Below, piece by piece: positions 45,188 through 55,400 of a stretch of DNA of 64,000 bases. Position numbers and translations under genes: made by a program. This DNA is from Psychrobacter fulvigenes (lineage in GTDB: Bacteria > Pseudomonadota > Gammaproteobacteria > Pseudomonadales > Moraxellaceae), in NCBI RefSeq assembly GCF_904846155.1, contig NZ_CAJGZP010000001.1, forward strand, positions 2,294,001 to 2,358,000. The letters are read 5' to 3'. The notes below the pieces were generated by a model, which did not search any database, was not told the DNA's origin, and saw nothing but the letters and a program-made list of their open reading frames with translations. The stretch's first letter is position 1, and each line of letters begins with the position of its first letter.

Positions 45188-45221
45188 AATCTTGACTAAA
45201 TTACTCGGGATTAAGTATAAT
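45188..45221 (+). promoter_or_regulatory. iscR promoter with type-1-like IscR box
   Basis: The -35 TTGACT (45192-45197) and -10 TATAAT (45216-45221) are spaced 18 bp. GACTAAATTACTC (45194-45206) matches the half-sites of the type-1 IscR consensus GACT-R-WWW-Y-AGTC with one mismatch, and it overlaps the -35. Repression by [2Fe-2S]-IscR is inferred from the E. coli model. Confidence 0.78.
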
Positions 45222-45401
45222 GACTCTATCGCAGCACATATCAGGTTATTCACCTGTTGTTTGACAGCGGTAATATTAGAATTACTTAATTTAGATTTAT
45301 TAGCAGGGTTGATATCTGTAAAGTTCAGCTTAACGACCCAAATTATGATAATAAGCTCGTGATTGAACTTAGCCTATCATTTATCAGCTTGGAGATACTT
45401 T

Positions 45402-45914
45402 ATGCGTTTAACTACTCGAGGTAGATATGCCGTTACTGCATTGCTAGATTTGGCGTTACAAACCAGCCAACAAGACAGCGCGGTCTCTCTATCTGATATT
45501 GCCAAACGACAGTCTATATCTATTTCGTACCTTGAGCAGCTGTTCTCCAAACTCCGCAAACGTGGATTAGTCACTAGTATACGTGGCGCTGCAGGCGGTT
45601 ATCATCTAGCCAAGCCATTGCATGAGATAGATGTGATGAGCATTATATCTGCCGTTGACGAATCAGTGAATGCTATGCAGTGCGAAGGACGTGGTGACTG
45701 TCAAGGTGGCGCAATGTGTTTAACCCATGATTTATGGTGCGCATTGTCCAATCATATCGAACAGTACTTGAAAAATATAACATTAGCGCAATTATTAGAT
45801 ATAGAAAGTGTGCAGTCCGTATCATTACGTCAGCACCTATCTTCTACAAAAGAGTTTTCTTTGAAAGACATTAACACTATTACCTTATCGACCAGCGAGG
45901 CAAACCCAGCATGA
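45402..45914 (+). CDS. iscR: Fe-S cluster assembly transcriptional regulator IscR
   Basis: An Rrf2-family repressor/activator that senses iron-sulfur supply. The winged-helix N-terminus is [20 protein letters not shown], and the [2Fe-2S] ligands Cys94, Cys100 and Cys106 lie in [13 protein letters not shown]. The start was set at ATG 45402, with SD GGAG 8 nt upstream; the frame opens 13 codons earlier without support. At 170 residues it is normal. It overlaps iscS by 4 nt (ATGA), indicating coupling. The IscR box upstream suggests autorepression. Confidence 0.97.
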   Translation: MRLTTRGRYAVTALLDLALQTSQQDSAVSLSDIAKRQSISISYLEQLFSKLRKRGLVTSIRGAAGGYHLAKPLHEIDVMSIISAVDESVNAMQCEGRGDCQGGAMCLTHDLWCALSNHIEQYLKNITLAQLLDIESVQSVSLRQHLSSTKEFSLKDINTITLSTSEANPA

Positions 45915-47137
45915 GCCAACATAACTCCCTTATTTACTTAGATTACGCTGCCACTACGCCAGTTGCCAAATCGGTGGCTGCAAAGATGAGCGAGTATCTG
46001 ACTGTAGATGGTATCTTTGGTAACCCAGCCTCGCGCTCACATGGCTACGGTTGGCAAGCAGAAGAAGCAGTAGAAACGGCGCGTCAGCAAGTTGCAGAAG
46101 CAATTAATGCCGATCCACGTGAGATCGTCTTTACTTCTGGTGCCACAGAGTCAGACAACTTAGCTATTAAAGGTGCTGCGCATTTTTACCACTCTCGTGG
46201 CAAGCACATCATTACTAGTAAGATTGAGCATAAAGCCGTCCTGGATACTTGCCGAGAGCTTGAGCAAGAAGGGTACGAGATTACTTACCTTGAGCCACAA
46301 GCCGCTACTGGCCTAATCATGCCAGAGCAAGTTAAAGAAGCTCTGCGTGACGATACCATCTTAGTATCACTCATGATGGTGAACAACGAGCTTGGCACAA
46401 TCACAGATGTGGCGGCTATTGGTGAGATCACTCGTGAAGCTGGCGTTATCTTCCATGTAGATGGTGCACAGTCTATCGGTAAAGTACCTGTCGATCTTGC
46501 AAAGATGAAAATCGACTTGATGAGCTTTTCAGGTCACAAAGCATACGGCCCTAAAGGTATCGGTGCCCTATTCGTCAGTCGTAAACCACGTGTGCGTCTA
46601 AAAGCAGAGCAGCACGGCGGTGGACATGAGCGTGGCATGCGTTCAGGTACACTACCGACGCATCAAATCGTTGGTATTGGTGAAGCATTTGCTTTGGCTA
46701 AAGAGCGTTATGAAGAAGATCATGCACACGCAGCAAAACTGCGCCAAAAACTGTGGGACGGCCTACAAGATATCGAAGAGACTTACCTAAATGGTGATCT
46801 TGAAAATAGCGTACCTAATATTGTGAACATCAGCTTTAACTTCGTTGAAGGCGAATCATTGATGATGTCGCTAAAAGACTTAGCAGTATCATCAGGGTCA
46901 GCCTGTACATCAGCAACGCTTGAGCCATCATACGTATTACGCGCTATCGGTCGCCCAGACGAGTTAGCACACAGCTCGATTCGCTTTAGCTTTGGTCGTT
47001 ATACGACTGAAGAAGATATCGACAGAGTGATCAAGCAAATGCATGAAGCAGTCGACAAATTACGTGCCCTATCACCACTTTGGGATATGTACCAAGACGG
47101 CGTAGATTTAGATTCAGTCGTATGGGCTGAGCACTAA
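45911..47137 (+). CDS. iscS: cysteine desulfurase IscS
   Basis: A PLP enzyme that removes sulfur from cysteine for Fe-S clusters, thiouridine and other uses. Motifs: [11 protein letters not shown] at the N-terminus, the PLP lysine in [12 protein letters not shown], and the active-site Cys loop [21 protein letters not shown]. The C-terminus ends [10 protein letters not shown], the IscU-interacting region in E. coli. At 408 residues it is normal. It overlaps iscR by 4 nt. Confidence 0.98.
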   Translation: MSQHNSLIYLDYAATTPVAKSVAAKMSEYLTVDGIFGNPASRSHGYGWQAEEAVETARQQVAEAINADPREIVFTSGATESDNLAIKGAAHFYHSRGKHIITSKIEHKAVLDTCRELEQEGYEITYLEPQAATGLIMPEQVKEALRDDTILVSLMMVNNELGTITDVAAIGEITREAGVIFHVDGAQSIGKVPVDLAKMKIDLMSFSGHKAYGPKGIGALFVSRKPRVRLKAEQHGGGHERGMRSGTLPTHQIVGIGEAFALAKERYEEDHAHAAKLRQKLWDGLQDIEETYLNGDLENSVPNIVNISFNFVEGESLMMSLKDLAVSSGSACTSATLEPSYVLRAIGRPDELAHSSIRFSFGRYTTEEDIDRVIKQMHEAVDKLRALSPLWDMYQDGVDLDSVVWAEH

Positions 47138-47237
47138 AATTAAAAAAGCGACATGGTTATGACACATAGCCATTAAACAATTGATCAGACAATGACAAAG
47201 ACAGTTTTTATTAACTGAATGTTTGACCCCAATTATC

Positions 47238-47280
47238 GATGAGTAGTGAGACATTCAAAGTCAGTAACTGACTACTCATC
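47238..47280 (+). repeat. hairpin in the iscS-iscU spacer
   Basis: GATGAGTAGT (47238-47247) pairs perfectly with ACTACTCATC (47271-47280), while AGTCAG / CTGACT (47259-47273) forms an inner hairpin sharing ACT with it, so the two compete. The pair lies about 20 nt before iscU. There is no T-run. Another imperfect hairpin, ATGGTTATG / CATAGCCAT, is at 47153-47173. Confidence 0.6.
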
Positions 47281-47301
47281 ATCTAACTAGGAGAAAACCC
47301 C

Positions 47302-47712
47302 ATGGCCTATAGTGACCAAGTTATTGATCATTACGAAAATCCACGCAACGTCGGCAATCTTGATAAAGATGCCAAAAACGTTGGAACTGGTATGGTTGGT
47401 GCCCCAGCTTGTGGCGATGTGATGCGTCTACAAATCCAAGTCGATGATAACGGTATTATCGAAGATGCACGCTTTAAAACTTACGGCTGCGGTTCAGCAA
47501 TTGCTTCAAGCTCGCTCGTGACTGAGTGGCTAAAAGGTAAAAGCTTAGATCAAGCTGGCGAAATCAGAAACAATGACATCGCAGAAGAGCTTGCATTACC
47601 ACCAGTAAAGGTGCATTGCTCTGTACTTGCAGAAGATGCCATCAAAGCCGCTATTAGCGACTACAAAGGCAAGCATGGCGCTGCTGAAGCAACAGAAGAA
47701 GCGACGAGCTAA
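47302..47712 (+). CDS. iscU: Fe-S cluster scaffold IscU
   Basis: The scaffold on which [2Fe-2S] and [4Fe-4S] clusters are built. At 136 residues it is normal. Ligand motifs: APACGDVMRL (Cys, Asp), YGCGSAIASSS (Cys) and VHCSVLAEDAI (Cys); the HscA recognition sequence is LPPVK. SD AGGAG precedes the ATG. Preceded by a 164-nt structured spacer after iscS and followed by a 249-nt spacer before iscA. Confidence 0.98.
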   Translation: MAYSDQVIDHYENPRNVGNLDKDAKNVGTGMVGAPACGDVMRLQIQVDDNGIIEDARFKTYGCGSAIASSSLVTEWLKGKSLDQAGEIRNNDIAEELALPPVKVHCSVLAEDAIKAAISDYKGKHGAAEATEEATS

Positions 47713-47796
47713 GCCTGTTAGCGTAGAAACTATTAGCATAAAGCTATATTGTAGTAGCGCAGTAGAGAACCCTTCTCGAAGCTACTAACGCTAAAG

Positions 47797-47831
47797 AGGT
47801 GACAATGACGCTTATGTAATTGTCACCTTTT
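47797..47831 (+). terminator. terminator-like hairpin within the isc operon
   Basis: AGGTGACAAT (47797-47806) pairs with ATTGTCACCT (47819-47828) over 10 bp, followed by TTTTGCTTTT, 85 nt past iscU and 131 nt before iscA. It has the form of an intrinsic terminator. Confidence 0.7.
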
Positions 47832-47961
47832 GCTTTTAAAAATTTATTCACAGACTGTTGTGGCAATCATATATTTCATCAGTTGCCAGTTTAAACAGGA
47901 CTGTTCATAGAGAATTGTATTAAAATATCATTATTAATTTTGATAATCAGTAGGGGTTGGC

Positions 47962-48282
47962 ATGATTGAAATGACAGAACGCGCCGCTCAGCATGTTCGA
48001 GATTTTTTGGACAATCGCGGTAAAGGCGAAGGTATTCGAGTTGGCATTCGTACAGCCGGTTGCTCAGGCTTGGCTTACGTTTTAGAGTTTGTAGATACGC
48101 CTGACGAAAATGACACACGCTATGAAAGCCGTGATGTCAGTATCTTTATTGATCCTAAAAGCTTGGTATATTTAGATGGCTTGTTAATGGATTATGAAAA
48201 AGAAGGATTGAACGAAGGCTTTAAGTTCACTAACCCAAATAAAAAAGGCGAATGTGGTTGCGGTGAGTCCTTTACAGTTTAA
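47962..48282 (+). CDS. iscA: iron-sulfur cluster assembly protein IscA
   Basis: An A-type carrier protein that passes Fe-S clusters to targets. At 106 residues it is normal. The three ligand cysteines are in [10 protein letters not shown] and [16 protein letters not shown] lies 6-8 nt before the ATG. It lies after a terminator-like hairpin that separates it from iscU and 157 nt before hscB. Confidence 0.97.
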   Translation: MIEMTERAAQHVRDFLDNRGKGEGIRVGIRTAGCSGLAYVLEFVDTPDENDTRYESRDVSIFIDPKSLVYLDGLLMDYEKEGLNEGFKFTNPNKKGECGCGESFTV

Positions 48283-48439
48283 TAACTTAACGCTTCTGAG
48301 TTTATAGCATGATCTTTTACTATCAGGCAGTGACGAACGACTAATACTGTCGTTAGCTCAGTGCTGTACATCCGTTCGCAAGCAAATCTTCAGCCAGACA
48401 AAATTTTGAAATTACCAATAAAAAAGCAAGGCGTATGAT

Positions 48440-49021
48440 ATGACAGACATCACAGCAGAAGCACAGTTTGATAACTTCTTTGCCCTATTTGAGCAGCCTG
48501 TACAGTTTGAAGTCAGTCAAGACAGTCTCGACCAGCATCTACGTCTGCTACAAAAACGCTATCATCCTGATAATGTCGTAAAAAACGTGTCAGATACTGC
48601 ACAAGCGCAAAAACAATCTGAGCAAGCTTCAGCACTCATTAACCAAGCCTATCAAACGCTAAGTAAGCCTGATAGCCGCGCTAGCTATTTGTTAGATATG
48701 GCAGATCAAGCGCAAAATCTAGAACATTCAATCGCAGACTTAGAATTTTTAGAAGATGCGATGCAGATGCGTATTGATCTAGACGAAGCGATTGAGGACA
48801 AAGACCGTGCGACCTTACAACAGCTACATCCGCAGATTACAGGACGCTTAGCCAAACAGTCTGAGCGTTTTAGCACTGCCTACCAAAATCAAGACTGGCA
48901 AACGGCGATTGATGCGACGCAAAAGTTGAAGTTTTTAGTAAAGTTAAACGCTGACGTTACTATTGGTCTCGATAATCTAGCGACTGCTGAGCATTCAGAT
49001 GACGATGATTTATATGTTTAA
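48440..49021 (+). CDS. hscB: Fe-S co-chaperone HscB
   Basis: A J-domain co-chaperone that brings IscU to HscA. The J-domain (residues 1-75) has the HPD motif in KRYHPDNVV and NQAYQTLSKPDSRASYLL. The C-terminal helical domain contains LEFLEDAMQMRIDLDEA, typical of HscB. At 193 residues it is longer than E. coli HscB (171). Spacer before hscA is 251 nt. Confidence 0.95.
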   Translation: MTDITAEAQFDNFFALFEQPVQFEVSQDSLDQHLRLLQKRYHPDNVVKNVSDTAQAQKQSEQASALINQAYQTLSKPDSRASYLLDMADQAQNLEHSIADLEFLEDAMQMRIDLDEAIEDKDRATLQQLHPQITGRLAKQSERFSTAYQNQDWQTAIDATQKLKFLVKLNADVTIGLDNLATAEHSDDDDLYV

Positions 49022-49099
49022 CTGCGTATCGCTGAGTTCAGCTATTAATGCTTAGAAACTACAAGCCTAGTGAGTTTGATTTTTATTCACCAATGACAG

Positions 49100-49128
49100 T
49101 TAAAATAGCAGCTGCGATATCGTATAAT
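49100..49128 (+). promoter_or_regulatory. candidate internal promoter for hscA-fdx
   Basis: A perfect -10 TATAAT (49123-49128) stands 17 bp after a -35-like TTAAAA (49100-49105, 4 of 6). It lies in the hscB-hscA spacer, about 145 nt before the hscA ATG. Confidence 0.45.
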
Positions 49129-49272
49129 CCCTTGTTTTAAGCACTATTGATCGCTGACCTTCTTTGTTTTCAACGTGAGAACAAAGTAGTTAAGCTTTAA
49201 TGGTATGTATGTCGTCTTTGCTTCATTTCACTTATTCATTTTATCTCTTTAATTTTATCTTTGAGTTATCTT

Positions 49273-51153
49273 ATGTCTTTATTGCAAATTGCCGAACCCA
49301 ATCAAAGTGCTCAACCTCACCAGCATCGTTTTGGTCTGGGAATCGATCTTGGTACCACACGTTCATTGGTCGCAGTGGTACGTTCAGGCAAGGCGCAAGT
49401 CCTAGAAGCAGGCGCAACGACAGATACCTTATTACCCTCTGTTGTCTATTATCCAAGTACAGGCAATCCACTAGTTGGCTATGATGCCCTAGCCCATTTA
49501 GCGGATGATCCAAAAAATACGATCATCTCGGCTAAGCGTTTTATGGGCCGTAGCCAAGCTGATATCAAATTCTCTCATCCTTATGAGCTAAGTGGCAGCA
49601 AAGATGCTATGCCAGCATTCGTGACGGCTCAGGGCGAAGTATCTCCTGTCGAAGTATCCGCACGTATATTAGCAGCGCTCGAGCAACGTGCAGCTAGCGC
49701 ATTGCCTGCTGACAGCATCGAAGGGGCTGTCATCACTGTACCAGCTTACTTTGATGAAGCGCAGCGCCAAGCGACTAAAGACGCGGCACAAGCGGCAGGC
49801 ATTAATGTCCTACGTCTATTAAATGAGCCTACCGCGGCAGCAGTCGCCTATGGTCTCGACCGGCCTTCACAAGATGGCAATAAAGAAAGCTACTACTTAA
49901 TTTATGATCTGGGTGGCGGTACTTTTGACGTCTCTATCCTAAAGCTGACTGATGGCGTCTTTGAAGTATTGGCAACTGGTGGAAATAGTGCCTTAGGTGG
50001 TGACGATATTGACCGCCTGATGACCAATTGGCTTATCAAGCAATTGAACATCAACCCTAAAGATGTGAGCCTCCATGACAAATCGATACTCGCACAGCAA
50101 GCCAAAGCCTACAAGCAAGCACTGACCGACGCTGAACAAGTTGATATTGATATTACTGTCAATGAGCAGTCTTATCAAGGTGTACTACGTCGTGAAGATT
50201 TGCTCGCTATTGCAGAACCAGTTAACCGCCGTACGCTCAGCGTCTGTGAACAAGCTCTACGTGATGCCAAGCTTGAGATTAAAGATTTAGATGAAGTTAT
50301 CTTGGTTGGCGGTTCTACGCGTATGCCTGCTGTACAACAAGTCGTCACTGAGTTTTTTGCTAAGCAGCCACTTTGCCGTCTGAACCCAGATGAAGTGGTC
50401 GCCTTAGGTGCTGCCCAAACAGCGCATCAATTGGTCAATGGTGATAGTGACAACAATCTTTTATTATTAGATGTAACGCCATTATCGCTCGGTCTTGAGA
50501 CCATGGGCGGCCTAGTTGAAGTACTTATTCCACGTAATACTCCTATCCCTGTTAAGAAGCGTCAAGTATTTACCACGTATCAAGATGGTCAGACTGGCAT
50601 GGTGATTCACGTGGTACAGGGCGAGCGCGAAACGGTTGAAAACAACCGCTCGCTTGGGCGCTTTGAGCTATACGGCATTCCACCGATGAAAGCTGGCTTT
50701 GCCCGCATCGAGGTGACTTTTAGTATTGATGCCAATGGTCAATTGACCGTTAGTGCGCAAGAAACCACTACCAAGACAGAAAGCAAAATTGAGATTGTGC
50801 CTTCTTATGGACTGTCAGATGAGCAAAAAGAGCAACTGCTTATGGCAGGGTTCCAGCATGCTGAAGAAGATAAAAATGCGCGCTCTTTGATTGAGACCAA
50901 AGTAGAAGCGGAGCGTGAAGTGCTCGCGTTACAATCTGCATTAAAAGAGTTTGCCGCCCTATTATCTTCTGATGAGCAGCAATCATTAACTGAGCAGATG
51001 CAGGCACTACAAACCGCATTAAGCACTGATGATTTAACTGTTATCGAAGCAGAGCAAGCCAAGCTAAAGCCTTATAGTGACGCCTTTGCGGCACGTATTA
51101 TGAATCAGAGCGTCAAAGCCAGCATGGCAGGTACCATTGCTCAAGATTGGTAA
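49273..51153 (+). CDS. hscA: Fe-S cluster chaperone HscA (Hsp66)
   Basis: A specialised Hsp70 that releases clusters from IscU. The ATPase motifs IDLGTTRSLVAVV, VITVPAYFDEAQRQATKDAA, YDLGGGTFDVSIL and VGGSTRMPAV are intact. A substrate-binding domain follows. The N-terminal MSLLQIAEPNQSA matches E. coli HscA and supports ATG 49273 over the TTG four codons upstream. 626 residues. Follows hscB and precedes fdx. Confidence 0.97.
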   Translation: MSLLQIAEPNQSAQPHQHRFGLGIDLGTTRSLVAVVRSGKAQVLEAGATTDTLLPSVVYYPSTGNPLVGYDALAHLADDPKNTIISAKRFMGRSQADIKFSHPYELSGSKDAMPAFVTAQGEVSPVEVSARILAALEQRAASALPADSIEGAVITVPAYFDEAQRQATKDAAQAAGINVLRLLNEPTAAAVAYGLDRPSQDGNKESYYLIYDLGGGTFDVSILKLTDGVFEVLATGGNSALGGDDIDRLMTNWLIKQLNINPKDVSLHDKSILAQQAKAYKQALTDAEQVDIDITVNEQSYQGVLRREDLLAIAEPVNRRTLSVCEQALRDAKLEIKDLDEVILVGGSTRMPAVQQVVTEFFAKQPLCRLNPDEVVALGAAQTAHQLVNGDSDNNLLLLDVTPLSLGLETMGGLVEVLIPRNTPIPVKKRQVFTTYQDGQTGMVIHVVQGERETVENNRSLGRFELYGIPPMKAGFARIEVTFSIDANGQLTVSAQETTTKTESKIEIVPSYGLSDEQKEQLLMAGFQHAEEDKNARSLIETKVEAEREVLALQSALKEFAALLSSDEQQSLTEQMQALQTALSTDDLTVIEAEQAKLKPYSDAFAARIMNQSVKASMAGTIAQDW

Positions 51154-51269
51154 CAAATACATCTAGGAATATTTATACTTGAGAATTAAGCTTAGCCATC
51201 CTACTAAGCTCACCTTTTATATTTCTCAGTTTTCATTTTTTTAATTGATTAGCATCGGACAAATAATTT

Positions 51270-51608
51270 ATGCCAAAGATTACCGTATTACCTCATCATG
51301 AAATTTGCCCTGAAGGCACTGAGGTCGAGCTAGAAGCTGGCCAGAACTTATGTAAAGCACTATTAGAAAAAGGCATTAAGATCGAACATGCTTGTGAGAT
51401 GTCAAAAGCATGTACCACCTGTCATGTGGTCGTACGTAAAGGCTTTAATAGTTTGGATGAGATGGATGATATCGAAGCTGACTTACTTGATCGTGCTTGG
51501 GGCTTGGAGCCTGATTCACGCTTGTCCTGTCAGGTTATGCTGGAAGATGAAGACTTAACCATCGAGATTCCTAAATATACGCTCAACCATGCAAAAGAAA
51601 ATCACTAA
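51270..51608 (+). CDS. fdx: [2Fe-2S] ferredoxin, ISC type
   Basis: An electron donor for cluster assembly. At 112 residues it is normal. Cys ligands are in HACEMSKACTTCHVV (C-x5-C-x2-C) and RLSCQVML. LEPDSRLSCQ is the ISC ferredoxin signature. It closes the isc operon; iscX is absent, and the gene is followed by a strong terminator. Confidence 0.97.
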   Translation: MPKITVLPHHEICPEGTEVELEAGQNLCKALLEKGIKIEHACEMSKACTTCHVVVRKGFNSLDEMDDIEADLLDRAWGLEPDSRLSCQVMLEDEDLTIEIPKYTLNHAKENH

Positions 51609-51654
51609 TATGAAACTGCTTAAATCTTGCTATTAAGCTTGAATAAGCTGTTCA

Positions 51655-51687
51655 TAAAAAAGCCAGCTATTAAATAGCTGGCTTTTT
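51655..51687. terminator. isc operon terminator
   Basis: AAAAAGCCAGCTATT / AATAGCTGGCTTTTT, a stem of 14 or more bp with T-run, 48 nt after fdx. The left A-run lets it serve the convergent HIT gene as well. Confidence 0.9.
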
Positions 51688-51744
51688 CGTGTGTGAATAT
51701 CTAATGTCTGGACATCTGGTTATTACTGTTACTGTTACTCTTAT

Positions 51745-52176
51745 TTACATCTGCCAATCAAATGGCATCTGATGATGACCACGCAGCGCCATCATCAGTG
51801 TCTGCTGCATCTGTGACAATACTGCTGGCGTATACGGAATAGCAGGGACACCCCATACTGGGTTTGGCCACTGCATATCGTTTTGATAACGTACAATGTG
51901 ATGAAAATGCAATTGTGGCACCTGATTTCCTAGTGCTGCGACATTCATCTTGTCTGCTTGAAAAGTTTTCGCAAGTTGGCTTGATAACCAGCTTGACTCA
52001 CGTAAAAACTGCGCCTGATCAAATTCAGAAAGCTCATACAGCTCTTTGATGCCTGAGACGCGTGGCACCAATATCAACCAAGGAAACTGGCAATCATTAA
52101 TCAAACGACACGTCGATAATGGAAAATCGCCCACCAAAAAACTATCAGCGGCAAGCTTAGGATGCAGTTGGAACAT
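51745..52176 (-). CDS. HIT-family nucleotide-binding protein
   Basis: A 143-residue protein of the histidine triad superfamily, which hydrolyses or transfers nucleotidyl groups. The triad is visible as QLHFHHIVRY (H-x-H-H), preceded by MNVAALGNQVPQ in the position of the usual Asn/Gly loop. The N-terminus LICRLI-like strand (FPLSTCRLINDCQFPWLILVPR) is typical of the branch in Pseudomonadales. Cytoplasmic; substrate unknown. Converges on the isc operon. Confidence 0.85.
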   Translation of the reverse strand: MFQLHPKLAADSFLVGDFPLSTCRLINDCQFPWLILVPRVSGIKELYELSEFDQAQFLRESSWLSSQLAKTFQADKMNVAALGNQVPQLHFHHIVRYQNDMQWPNPVWGVPAIPYTPAVLSQMQQTLMMALRGHHQMPFDWQM

Positions 52177-52472
52177 AATGAAGGCTTCTCTTGTTATAGA
52201 ACATCAATAAAATAAAAGGAGGTAGAAGTTACTAAAATCTAAAATATATATTGCCACTATTTTATCAGTTATCTACGAGATAAAATAGCAACATTAGCCA
52301 TTCACTAAAAGCTAATTGAGTTATGCCGTTTCACCCACCATATAGTCAGCTGAATGTAAAATTGTTATGGATTTAAACGCGCTACTGGTATAAATTTTAC
52401 TTGCGTGCTGCGTACCCAGAGGCTGCGCAACTGTACTTCAAAAGATAGCATCCCAGTAGCGCTATGACATTT
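52177..52472. other. HIT-mfd spacer
   Basis: About 300 bp with no ORF, RNA gene or T-run hairpin recognised; should hold the promoter of the HIT gene and the mfd 3' end. Confidence 0.35.
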
Positions 52473-55400
52473 TTAGAGTGTATCGACTATATGCTCACTA
52501 AAATAGCGCAGTAGCTCTTGAATGACCGTTACTCGCTGTTGGGCAGTCTGTAGCTTATCCGCATCGCTATAGCGAATACCTGACGCGCCATTCATACGAT
52601 AACGCTGACCATCAGATTGAATCAACTTAATAATCGCTAACGCATCGACTGGCGTATCGGGGGCAAACTCTAACGTCATACTATTGCTATTGGCATCTAT
52701 TTTATTAATCTTCAGCGGCTCCGCTTGGAGGCGCAGTCCATGAATGGCAAAAAGCTGCTTGGTTTGATCTGGCAGAGTACCAAAACGATCTATCATTTCA
52801 GTACGAATATCCGTTAATGCCTCTTTATCATCGGCATTGCTAATGCGTTTATAAAATAACAAACGCTGGTGTACATCGTGCAAATACTCTTCTGGTATCA
52901 ATGCTGAGCTATGTAGATTAATCTCACTGGTCAGCGATAATGGTGTATTTAAATCCGGCTCTTTACCCGCTTTGATCGCCTTAGTAGCACGCTCAAGCAT
53001 GTCCATATACAAGCTAAAACCAATGGCCTGCATATTACCACTTTGCTGCTTGCCGAGTATTTCACCTGCCCCGCGAATCTCTAAATCTTCGCTTGCCAGC
53101 ATAAAGCCTGCACCCAAGGTATTGGCACGCTCAATGGCATGGAGACGACGCTTGGCATCACCTTTAAGGCCTTTAATAGATGGCACAAGTAAGTAACAAT
53201 AGGCCTGATGATGGCTACGACCGACACGACCACGCAGCTGATGCAGCTGAGCAAGACCAAACTTGTCAGCGCGCTCAATAATAATGGTATTGGCATTGGG
53301 TACATCAATACCGGTTTCAATAATCGTCGTACAGACTAAGACATTGAACTTTTTATGATAAAACTGCTGCATGATCTGTTCAAGTTGCCGCTCCTGCATT
53401 TGTCCATGCGCGACCCCTACTCGAGCTTCTGGCACCAGCTCACGAATTGTTTCTGCCATACGCTCAATGCTCGCCACATCATTATGCAATAAATAGACCT
53501 GTCCACCGCGTAGTAGTTCACGCAAGATGGCCTCTTTCATCAAGGCTTGCGTCTTTTGCATGACAAAGGTCTTGATGGCGAGACGGCGGGCCGGCGGCGT
53601 AGCAATGATAGACATATCGCGCATACCAGATAGCGCCATGTTCAGAGTACGCGGAATCGGCGTCGCTGTCATTGACAGGCTATCTACATTAGTCTGAATG
53701 GCTTTGATACGCTCTTTATGGCGTACCCCAAAGCGATGCTCCTCATCAACCACCATCAAACCTAAATTGGCAAATTTAACGTCTTCTTGCAGCAGCTTAT
53801 GCGTTCCAATCACGATATCCACTTTCCCAGCAGCCAGATCTGCCAGTACCGTCTGCTGATGTTTTTTGCCGCCGAAGCGTGATAAGGTCTCGATACGTAC
53901 TGGCCAATCGGCAAAACGATCGCGAAAGTTATCTTCGTGCTGTCCTGCCAGTAACGTCGTCGGCACCAGCACCGCCACTTGATAGCCAGCGCTGACCGCA
54001 ACAAAGGCGGCGCGCATCGCCACTTCCGTCTTACCAAAGCCCACATCGCCACAGATGAGTCGATCCATAGGCTGGTTTTGCTTCATATCATGCATCACAG
54101 CATGAATCGCATTGGCCTGATCTGGTGTCTCTTCATAGGCAAATTGGCTGGCAAACAGCTCATACTGTGAGAGTTCAATTTTAAAATGAATACCCACCTT
54201 GGCTTCACGTCTGGCCTGCATATGCAGGAGCTCAGCCGCGACATCGTGAATTTGCTCTAGTGCCTTTTGTTTGGCTTTGTCCCATTTACCACTACCAATC
54301 TTATGCAGCGGTGCCAATGCAGGATCGCCACCACTATAGCGGCTAATCAATTGCAAATTCGCCACTGGTACATAAATACTGGCATCGTCAGCGTATTTTA
54401 GATGGATAAACTCCTGTTCACCATCACCGACATCTAAGGTAATAAGGCCATTATAACGACCAATACCATGTTCAATATGGACAATTGGACTGCCCTCAGT
54501 CATCTCTGTGACGCTTTTGACTAAGAACTCTTCTGACACCCCACTCTGCCGACGACGGCGCGTTTGTAGCACTTGACGACCAAACAGCTGCGTCTCACTA
54601 ATCAGCACCAAACGTTCGGGTACATAAACGCCGCGCTCAATAGGCGCAACAGTCAAGCCAACATGGGGTAAAGTATTATGCTGTGCAGCTTTATGCGCAT
54701 GATCTGTCGCTAAAAAATCTTCAAAACTGCTATAAGCCTTGATATCAATCTTGCCCTTGAACAGCTCTATTAATATCTCACGGCGACCAGCAGTCTCAGC
54801 GACGATCAGCACTGGTGTACCTGTCTGCGCTTGCAGCTCCAAGAACGCTAGCAATTCAGCCAAAGGCTCAGCTTTTTGATGGTTGACGGATAGCTGTGGC
54901 GGTACAAGCGCACTTAGCGTGATTAGGCCTTGCTGTTTGTTTGAAGTCGTTTGCAATTGTGGTTGTGACTGTTGTTCTAATGACATGTCCTCACTATCAG
55001 TTGCAGCGACGTCGGTCATTGTAGCCAGCTCATCACGCGCACTTAAAATCACGCGCGGATAACGGTTTAGCTGTTCATTCAGCGCATTTGATAACAGATA
55101 CAACCATTCGGGAGCGACAATAGGCTTATCAAGGTCATGACGACGCTCTTCATAGCGGCGCTGGATCTGCGACCAATAGTCGGCCTGTTTTTCACTATTT
55201 AATTCATCAGTGATAAATAAAGCATCGCTTGGCAAGTAGGAGAATAAAGTACTTTCTGCCTCCCAGTCCTTTAAATCAAAAAACAGCGGCTGATAGTATT
55301 CAAGTCCACTAGTTGCAATACCTGCCATCACGTCTTTATGCAGCTCGAGTTTACGACTGCTGGCATTAGGGAACATCTCAGCAAAGTTGGTACGAAAGAT

